Shown in pieces: positions 5,929 through 10,161 of a DNA stretch of 10,161 bases. The notes beneath the pieces were generated by a model. It was given only the letters and a program-made list of their open reading frames with translations, ran no database searches and was not told the DNA's origin. The stretch is from a bacterium. GTDB taxonomy: Bacteria; Cyanobacteriota; Vampirovibrionia; Gastranaerophilales; Gastranaerophilaceae. Position 1 is the first letter of the stretch; each line of letters opens with the position of its first letter. The position numbers and the translations under genes are program-made. The DNA is taken from NCBI GenBank assembly GCA_017477685.1, contig JAFUUT010000357.1, positions 1-10,161 of the forward strand, given 5' to 3'.

Positions 5929-7263
5929 ATGCTTAGATTTTATATCGCACTAATATGTTCAAGGCTGATACTTTTGGCAATGAAGCTTCTTCATCACAAA
6001 GGAGGAACTTCATTTATAGGTATGGCCGTGTTAAAAATTTGCCCTGATTTTTTAAAATACTGCAAAAAATATCTCTCCTACAGTACTGCGATAACAGGAA
6101 CAAACGGTAAAACTACAACATCAGGATTGCTTGCACAAATATACAAACAAAATAACAGCAGAGTTATTCACAATACAAAAGGTGCGAATATGCTTACAGG
6201 AATAGCTAATATGTTTGCTTTGAATATTAAACTGTCTTCTCATAGCGACGTTGCCGTTATTGAATCGGATGAAGCATATTTAACAAAATTATATGACTAT
6301 TTAAAACCGAATTTTCTTGTTGTCACAAACCTTTTCCGAGATCAACTCGACAGATACGGAGAGCTTTCTACAACTGCAAGTTTTATCCAAAATGCAATAG
6401 ACAAATCAGATGATACACAGCTAATACTGAATGCTGATGATCCTCTGGTCGCAAATTTCGGCAGGGGTAAAAATGCCGTATATTACGGAATAGAGGAAGT
6501 TGAATACCATTCAAATAAGCATAACCACTCCTCTTGTGCCCCAACAGAAATCTTTAATTGTATTTGCAATCATCCGTTGGAATATGATAAGCAATTTTTC
6601 GCCCAAGAAGGTCATTATCATTGTTCCTCTTGCGGCTACAAACGCCCTGACCCGAATTTCAAAGCTTATGTAAAAATATATGACAAATACTCGGACATAA
6701 GAGTAGCTTGGAAGGAAAATTCATACGATTTCAGATTAAATCTTGTCGGGTTATATAATGTTTATAATGCTATTGGTGCAATTTCCGCAGCATTTACAAG
6801 CGGTGTAGAATATGAGCCTATAAAACAAGCGGTTGAGGAATATAAATCAATTTTTGGCAGAGCAGAAAAAAGGATAATTAATGGCCATAAAACTTTAATT
6901 CAGCTAATCAAAAATCCTACCGGTGCAAGCGAAGTTTTAAAAACAGTAGATTTAAATTCAAATATTATCGTTGCCATAAATGACAATTATGCCGACGGGC
7001 GGGATATTTCCTGGCTTTGGGACAGCGATTTTGAACAGTTAAAGGATGCGCAAAAACTTGTTATAACGTCAGGTATAAGAGCCAAAGATATGGCGGTAAG
7101 GTTGAAATATGCAGGAATCCCTCAAGAAAAAATACAGGTGGTAGAAGATATCAAATCAGCCATTGAAATTGCCTCATCTTCTGATAATATGGAAGATATA
7201 ACAATTCTGCCTTCTTATACGGCGTTATTAAGTATTAATAAAATGAAATTCAAGGAGAAATAA
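5929..7263 (+). CDS. murT: MurT-like Mur ligase (lipid II isoglutaminyl synthase subunit family)
   Basis: In Gram-positive bacteria MurT works with the glutamine amidotransferase GatD to amidate the D-Glu alpha-carboxyl of lipid II in an ATP-dependent reaction. This protein is 444 residues, the family's usual length. Visible features: an N-terminal hydrophobic segment; the Mur ligase P-loop ITGTNGKTTT (55-64); ESDEAYL (112-118); TNLFRDQLDRYGEL (133-146); an inserted zinc-knuckle region with C211, C213, C232 and C235 (CNHPLEY and HCSSCGYKRP); YNVYNAIGA (276-284); and the C-terminal DUF1727 signature NDNYADGRDISWLWDSDFE (351-369), in the domain that supplies an Asp to the GatD active site in characterised complexes. 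The first zinc pair is C-x-C rather than the usual C-x2-C. No gatD is adjacent: pdxJ follows after 3 nt. The family is sure; the exact reaction in this organism is not. Confidence 0.87.
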   Translation: MLRFYIALICSRLILLAMKLLHHKGGTSFIGMAVLKICPDFLKYCKKYLSYSTAITGTNGKTTTSGLLAQIYKQNNSRVIHNTKGANMLTGIANMFALNIKLSSHSDVAVIESDEAYLTKLYDYLKPNFLVVTNLFRDQLDRYGELSTTASFIQNAIDKSDDTQLILNADDPLVANFGRGKNAVYYGIEEVEYHSNKHNHSSCAPTEIFNCICNHPLEYDKQFFAQEGHYHCSSCGYKRPDPNFKAYVKIYDKYSDIRVAWKENSYDFRLNLVGLYNVYNAIGAISAAFTSGVEYEPIKQAVEEYKSIFGRAEKRIINGHKTLIQLIKNPTGASEVLKTVDLNSNIIVAINDNYADGRDISWLWDSDFEQLKDAQKLVITSGIRAKDMAVRLKYAGIPQEKIQVVEDIKSAIEIASSSDNMEDITILPSYTALLSINKMKFKEK

Positions 7264-7266
7264 ATA

Positions 7267-7977
7267 ATGTTATTAGGTGTAAACATAGATCACGTTGCAA
7301 CATTAAGAAATGCAAGGGGAGGAAAGGAACCTCAACCCATTGAAGCTGCAAAAATATGCGAAAGGCTTGGAGTGAGCTCGATTACCACTCATTTGCGTGA
7401 GGATAGGCGTCATATAAAAGACTCTGATGTAGATATTATTTCTAAAACAATTAGCACACCTCTTAATCTTGAAATGGCTGTAACAGATGAGATGCTTGAA
7501 ATTGCTCTAAAAATTAAGCCTCACTCAGTTTGCTTAGTTCCTGAAAAAAGGCAGGAAGTAACAACAGAAGGCGGGCTTGATGTTGCAGGTCAAATAGAAA
7601 AAATGACTAAATTTGTCGGCAAACTAAATGATGCCGGAATAATCGTAAGTATGTTTATTGACCCGTCAAAAGAACAGGTTGAGGCAAGTAAAAAAGTCGG
7701 AGCTCCTTTTATTGAAATGCATACGGGCTCATATGCAAACGCATTCGGAACACAGAATGAAGAAGCAGAATTTTTGAAGCTTAAAAATGCCGCCCTATAT
7801 GCTCAAAGTATTGGTTTAAAGGTTAATGCAGGACACGGACTTGATTACAATAATGTTCACAGAATGCACGAAATAGACGGACTGTATGAACTTAATATCG
7901 GACACAGCATAATCTCAAAATCAATATTTACAGGTCTTGAAACTGCTGTTAAAGAAATGATGGAACTTATTAAATAG
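7267..7977 (+). CDS. pdxJ: Pyridoxine 5'-phosphate synthase
   Basis: PdxJ condenses 1-deoxy-D-xylulose 5-phosphate with 3-amino-2-oxopropyl phosphate to give pyridoxine 5'-phosphate, the last ring-forming step of DXP-dependent vitamin B6 synthesis in the cytoplasm. At 236 residues it is a full-length TIM barrel. Conserved stretches are GVNIDHVATLRNARGG (4-19), THLREDRRHI (41-50, with catalytic H42 and phosphate-binding Arg residues), LNLEMA (66-71, with catalytic E69), GLKVNAGHGL (183-192, with H190) and ELNIGHSII (208-216). ATG 7267 has a strong SD, AAGGAGA (7252-7258), inside the end of the murT-like gene, with only 3 nt between the genes. The partner pdxA is not in the window. Presence of this route distinguishes the host from most Firmicutes, which use PdxST. 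Confidence 0.98.
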   Translation: MLLGVNIDHVATLRNARGGKEPQPIEAAKICERLGVSSITTHLREDRRHIKDSDVDIISKTISTPLNLEMAVTDEMLEIALKIKPHSVCLVPEKRQEVTTEGGLDVAGQIEKMTKFVGKLNDAGIIVSMFIDPSKEQVEASKKVGAPFIEMHTGSYANAFGTQNEEAEFLKLKNAALYAQSIGLKVNAGHGLDYNNVHRMHEIDGLYELNIGHSIISKSIFTGLETAVKEMMELIK

Positions 7978-7988
7978 GATATTGAAAA

Positions 7989-8306
7989 ATGGCAAAATCA
8001 AAAGAAGAAATAATTGAAGAAATGCAGCAAGTTGCAGCGCAAATGATTGAAGATGATTTGGAAGAAAATCCGGATTTGGCAAATGAATATTTTGATTGTG
8101 ATTGCTGCGGGCAGAACAAATGTTTGGCAGGGTCTATACAATACGACAAATACAGGCTGTGTAATGATTGCGTATTGCTTGCGGAAACAGGATTTGCTCT
8201 GAAAAAATTTGACAATATTCAAGCTTTGATAGACGCGATGGAGGATAATAAACTTCAAGAACAATGCTCTGTCATCAAGGAAAGTGAAAATAATAATTTA
8301 AACTAA
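7989..8306 (+). CDS. Hypothetical small zinc-ribbon-like protein
   Basis: This 105-residue acidic protein is not assigned to a named family. An N-terminal helix rich in Glu, Gln and Met (about 4-34) is followed by a Cys-rich core: C37-D-C39-C40-G, C45, then LCNDC with C58 and C61. The pairs C37/C40 and C58/C61 (each C-x2-C) fit a four-Cys zinc ribbon with a 17-residue insert. A helical region (about 74-90) and an Asn-rich tail follow. ATG 7989 has AGGA (7976-7979) 9 nt upstream, partly overlapping the pdxJ stop, and the gap to pdxJ is 11 nt, so it is the third gene of this operon. The terminator at 8310-8334 follows directly. A role linked to PdxJ or MurT is only suggested by position; nucleic-acid or protein binding is equally possible. 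Confidence 0.75.
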   Translation: MAKSKEEIIEEMQQVAAQMIEDDLEENPDLANEYFDCDCCGQNKCLAGSIQYDKYRLCNDCVLLAETGFALKKFDNIQALIDAMEDNKLQEQCSVIKESENNNLN

Positions 8307-8309
8307 CAA

Positions 8310-8334
8310 AAACCCGAGATAAAATCTCGGGTTT
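8310..8334. terminator. Bidirectional intrinsic terminator
   Basis: A perfect 11-bp inverted repeat, AAACCCGAGAT / ATCTCGGGTTT, has a 3-nt AAA loop. On the plus strand it is followed by TTT-AAATTTTTAT, and on the minus strand the stem ends in TTTTTGTTAG. It lies 3 nt after the plus-strand operon and 25 nt after the stop of the convergent LTxxQ gene, so it can serve both. Confidence 0.88.
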
Positions 8335-8359
8335 AAATTTTTATAATGAATAGATTCGA

Positions 8360-8911
8360 TTATTTTTCCTGTGGAATTGGTTTTGGCACAGGTTGAGTTT
8401 GAACCGGCGGGAACAATGGTTTTTTATTCCAAAATTCCGGAGCTCCGAACATATCATAAGGTTTTCTTGGCGGATGTTTTTTTTCAAAATTCGCACGCCC
8501 TTCCGATTTCATTTTTTCTAATTCTTTCTTCTGTTTTTTATTCAGAATTTTTTCAAACTCTTTGCTGTTTTTCTTCCTGATATCAGCAGCCTGTTTGCCC
8601 AGTTCTTTCATTTCATTTGAAAGTGCATCAATTTTTTCTTGTTTTTGAGTTTCACTCAAAGTTTCATCTTTTTTAATAAGCATAATCTCTTTACGCTTTG
8701 CCATCATTTTGTCCATTACAGGTTTCATTTCATTGTGACCTTTTTTGTGGATAACTTTAGCCTTTTCCTTTTGTTTATCAGTCAAATTCAGCCTTTTTTC
8801 AAAAACCTGTCCCATTTTTTTACCGTGAGGATTCTCAGCATTTGCCGGACTGAATGCAAATGCAGAAACTACAAATGTTAAAGATAAAATTAAAGAAAAT
8901 AGTTTTTTCAT
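8360..8911 (-). CDS. Exported LTxxQ protein, Spy/CpxP/CnrX-like
   Basis: This 183-residue periplasmic helical protein has a clear signal peptide (MKKLFSLILSLTFVVSAFAF, then SPANA) with likely cleavage after A25. The mature part is Lys-, Glu- and Met-rich and helical, with two LTxxQ-type motifs: LTDKQ (43-47) and LNKKQ (123-127). This is the pattern of Spy/CpxP-type periplasmic chaperone or sensor proteins. H55-x3-H59 and nearby M62, M66, M69 and M70 could bind metal. The tail (about 147-183) is rich in Pro and aromatic residues and is unlike the helical core. AAGGA (8917-8921) precedes the ATG by 5 nt. It is third in an operon after an anti-sigma factor and an ECF sigma factor, so it may be the regulated product, the sensor, or a feedback element. 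Confidence 0.8.
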   Translation of the reverse strand: MKKLFSLILSLTFVVSAFAFSPANAENPHGKKMGQVFEKRLNLTDKQKEKAKVIHKKGHNEMKPVMDKMMAKRKEIMLIKKDETLSETQKQEKIDALSNEMKELGKQAADIRKKNSKEFEKILNKKQKKELEKMKSEGRANFEKKHPPRKPYDMFGAPEFWNKKPLFPPVQTQPVPKPIPQEK

Positions 8912-8928
8912 AATAATCCTTTCTTTTT

Positions 8929-9426
8929 TTATAACAAATCTTGTAATACAATACTCAATTCTTTTTTTGCGTTATATATGCGTGATTTTACCGTACCCAA
9001 AGGGCATTTCAGCTTCTTTGCACAATCTTCATATGAATATCCCTGAATTTCGCATAACATAATTACCTCTTTGAATTTTGGTTTTAAACTGTCTATTGCT
9101 TTTATAATTCTCCTGCGACGTTCAAGATTAACAACTTTACTTTCGGGAGATTCTTTAGTGTCTTGAATACTATTGACAACAAAATCATCCGAAGTGGAAT
9201 TTTTACTGTGCTTGCTGTAGGACGATTTCAAATAATCAAGTGACGTATTCTTTACTATTATTGAAATCCAGCTTTTTACAAAGCCTTTTTCTTCATATTT
9301 GTCTGCATTTTTCCATATTTTTACACAGACGTCCTGTTCTATGTCTTCATTTTCTTCGCCTGTTATAGAACGTATAATGTTTTTTATATGATTTTTGTTT
9401 TCGTTGATAATTTTATTAAAATCCAT
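8929..9426 (-). CDS. ECF-type RNA polymerase sigma factor
   Basis: This 165-residue group-IV sigma factor directs RNA polymerase to stress-type promoters. Region 2 is visible at about 7-68 (EDIEQDVCVKIWKNADKY, SWISIIVKNTSLDYLK), including the acidic and aromatic residues used for core binding and -10 melting. A linker rich in Ser and Asp (about 69-98) follows. Region 4 spans about 103-160 (LKPKFKEVIMLCEIQGYSYE, then the helix-turn-helix KCPLGTVKSRIYNAKKEL). Its ATG abuts the anti-sigma stop with no gap (TAGATG), a strong sign of coupled, stoichiometric expression. The anti-sigma gene comes first, which is the less common order. The regulon is unknown; the ECF-like motif at 9793-9817 is the obvious candidate target. 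Confidence 0.93.
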   Translation of the reverse strand: MDFNKIINENKNHIKNIIRSITGEENEDIEQDVCVKIWKNADKYEEKGFVKSWISIIVKNTSLDYLKSSYSKHSKNSTSDDFVVNSIQDTKESPESKVVNLERRRRIIKAIDSLKPKFKEVIMLCEIQGYSYEDCAKKLKCPLGTVKSRIYNAKKELSIVLQDLL

Positions 9427-9768
9427 CTATTCTACCATTATTAAGCCGTACGAATCGACAGGCAAGCCCAAATCTTCCGCACTTAGCGTGGTACCATATT
9501 TAAGCGTATCCATCATATCAGGATTTGAACCTATAACAGATGTCATACCGCCAACAATAATCGCAATAAACACACAAGCAACCTTCATTCTCAGCATAAA
9601 ATCGCGTTTCTTTGAATAATGAGGTTTCACTTCCTGTATCAATGCGGAAACTTTTAGCATAGTTTCATCTTCTATTCTGCAATCTTCACATTCGGCAATG
9701 TGAGCCTTCAACTGCTCCTCATCACCAAAAGTAAATAATGCTTCGTATTTTGAACATTTATCTTTCAT
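9427..9768 (-). CDS. Membrane anti-sigma factor with ZAS motif
   Basis: This 113-residue protein has an N-terminal cytoplasmic anti-sigma domain carrying H23-x3-C27-x2-C30 (HIAECEDC), the zinc-anti-sigma (ZAS) signature; C5 may be the fourth ligand. A single membrane helix lies at about 62-80 (MKVACVFIAIIVGGMTSVIG), and about 33 residues remain for the outside part (SNPDMMDTLKYGTTLSAEDL and onward). It is expected to hold the adjacent ECF sigma factor inactive until an envelope or redox signal arrives. The extracytoplasmic tail is too short for a sensing domain of its own, so a partner such as the exported LTxxQ protein may sense for it (inference). AAGGA lies 9 nt upstream of ATG 9768. No site-1-type protease is encoded nearby. 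Confidence 0.82.
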   Translation of the reverse strand: MKDKCSKYEALFTFGDEEQLKAHIAECEDCRIEDETMLKVSALIQEVKPHYSKKRDFMLRMKVACVFIAIIVGGMTSVIGSNPDMMDTLKYGTTLSAEDLGLPVDSYGLIMVE

Positions 9769-9792
9769 GATTTTTAATCCTTACATCTTACA

Positions 9793-9817
9793 AACGATTC
9801 TAAAATAAAAAAGTTCA
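9793..9817 (-). promoter_or_regulatory. Candidate ECF-sigma promoter (autoregulation)
   Basis: On the minus strand, TGAAC (9813-9817) is followed by a T-rich 16-nt spacer and CGTT (9793-9796). This is the AAC / CGT arrangement typical of many ECF-dependent promoters. It lies 25 nt upstream of the anti-sigma start and is not a sigma-70 consensus. ECF operons are usually autoregulated, which supports the call. Confidence 0.6.
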
Positions 9818-9829
9818 TTTTTATAAAAA

Positions 9830-9848
9830 ATGTTATTTTTTGTAACAT
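9830..9848. repeat. Short inverted repeat in the divergent gap
   Basis: ATGTTA (9830-9835) and TAACAT (9843-9848) form a perfect 6-bp dyad around TTTTTTG. It lies just upstream of the ECF-like -35 element and could be an operator. The arms are short and AT-rich, so chance is quite possible. The rest of the 214-nt gap (9769-9982) holds the two divergent promoters and nothing else I can identify. Confidence 0.3.
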
Positions 9849-9922
9849 CCTCAATGTATTAAATAGCCCTAACTTTATGCTGCATGCGAGTTTAAGATGT
9901 TAACACTCTTTAGCCAAATTCC

Positions 9923-9951
9923 TTGCACAATGTTTTTTTTGATAGTAAAAT
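9923..9951 (+). promoter_or_regulatory. Sigma-70-type promoter for the 34-residue protein
   Basis: TTGCAC (9923-9928), a 17-nt spacer and TAAAAT (9946-9951) give optimal spacing and near-consensus hexamers. The predicted start near 9958 leaves a leader of about 25 nt carrying the GGGAGGA ribosome site. Confidence 0.72.
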
Positions 9952-9982
9952 ATGATGTAGGTATATTTTAAGGGAGGAATTT

Positions 9983-10087
9983 ATGGAATTTTTTAGGAAA
10001 CACAGCAAAATAATAATGGTTATCATATCTGTATCTTTCCTTGCATTTATGTTTTTGCCAATATTATTACCTTTATTAGCAAGTTAA
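9983..10087 (+). CDS. 34-residue single-helix membrane miniprotein
   Basis: The frame encodes MEFFRKHSKIIMVIISVSFL and then AFMFLPILLPLLAS before TAA. It is a short basic N-terminus (Arg5, Lys6, His7, Lys9) followed by one hydrophobic helix of about 24 residues with two prolines near the end. It has its own well-spaced promoter (9923-9951) and a strong SD, GGGAGGA (9972-9978), 4 nt before the ATG, so it is likely to be translated. It is not a toxin or leader family I can name. Alternatives are a leader peptide for the gene starting near 10109 or a truncated remnant of a longer membrane-anchored protein, but the clean expression signals argue for a real small gene. Confidence 0.62.
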   Translation: MEFFRKHSKIIMVIISVSFLAFMFLPILLPLLAS

Positions 10088-10108
10088 ACAGCACTAAGAA
10101 TTGGGGAT

Positions 10109-10161
10109 ATGAGTATTAAAAAGATTTTTAAATACATAATAATATTTGCGGTAGTTTTCGG
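10109..10161 (+). CDS. Start of a gene running off the window
   Basis: The frame opens with MSIKKIFKYIIIFAVVFG and continues to the right edge. The Lys-rich start followed by a hydrophobic stretch looks like a signal peptide or membrane anchor. It begins 21 nt after the miniprotein stop on the same strand. The GGGGA just before the ATG is only 1 nt away, which is too close for a normal SD, so the start is uncertain. Too little is visible to suggest a function. Confidence 0.45.
   Translation, partial: MSIKKIFKYIIIFAVVF

Noticed and set aside
7970..8264. Two minus-strand frames over the zinc-ribbon gene
   Set aside because: They are opposite to an operon gene with a good ribosome site, and they lack start signals and recognisable features.
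9889..9909. Imperfect inverted repeat around GAGTTTAA and TTAACACTC as a terminator
   Set aside because: The stem is interrupted, no T tract follows, and no gene ends nearby.
1..10161. CRISPR array, insertion sequence, phage or toxin-antitoxin system
   Set aside because: No regular direct repeats, transposase or integrase frames, or recognisable toxin pairs were seen on either strand.

Overview
The window is AT-rich (by eye about one third G+C), gene-dense bacterial chromosome with short intergenic gaps, clear Shine-Dalgarno sites and three hairpins that fit intrinsic terminators. It looks like core chromosome. I saw no phage, transposon, integrase, CRISPR array or RNA gene. The gene mix is informative about the host. 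PgpH (c-di-AMP hydrolase), YtxH/DUF948 proteins and a MurT-type Mur ligase are typical of Firmicutes and Cyanobacteria-related lineages. PdxJ (DXP-dependent vitamin B6 route) and an exported Spy/CpxP-like LTxxQ protein point to a cell with a periplasm. Together with the low G+C, this best fits a non-photosynthetic relative of Cyanobacteria (Melainabacteria/Vampirovibrionia, such as the gut Gastranaerophilales). That placement is inference from gene content only.

Layout. (1) 1-980, plus strand: the 3' part of surE, then a 67-residue protein of unknown function, then a hairpin facing the next, convergent block. (2) 4170-1044, minus strand: pgpH-ybeY-dgkA. This order is also known from Firmicutes; the genes are tightly packed (12-nt gap, then a 14-nt overlap). 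They cover c-di-AMP turnover, 16S rRNA 3'-end maturation and lipid (undecaprenol or diacylglycerol) phosphorylation. (3) 5838-4331, minus strand: four small membrane or envelope proteins, namely an unknown membrane protein, a YtxH protein, a DUF948-like protein and a second YtxH protein. A strong sigma-70-type promoter lies ahead of the first YtxH gene and a hairpin terminator follows the last. (4) 5929-8306, plus strand: a three-gene operon of a MurT-like ligase, pdxJ and a small Cys-rich (zinc-ribbon-like) protein, closed by a hairpin shared with the convergent block. (5) 9768-8360, minus strand: a ZAS-type membrane anti-sigma factor, an ECF sigma factor and an exported LTxxQ protein. An ECF-like promoter (TGAAC-N16-CGTT) stands ahead of the first gene. 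This looks like an autoregulated envelope-stress or metal-response module. (6) 9923-10161, plus strand: a good sigma-70 promoter driving a 34-residue single-helix membrane miniprotein, followed by the first codons of another gene that runs off the window.

Most of the window is recognisable housekeeping. The parts most worth a second look are the ECF module with its predicted promoter, the MurT-like protein that lacks an adjacent GatD and has a shifted zinc-knuckle cysteine, the YtxH/DUF948 cluster, and the two small uncharacterised proteins (the zinc-ribbon protein and the 34-residue miniprotein).
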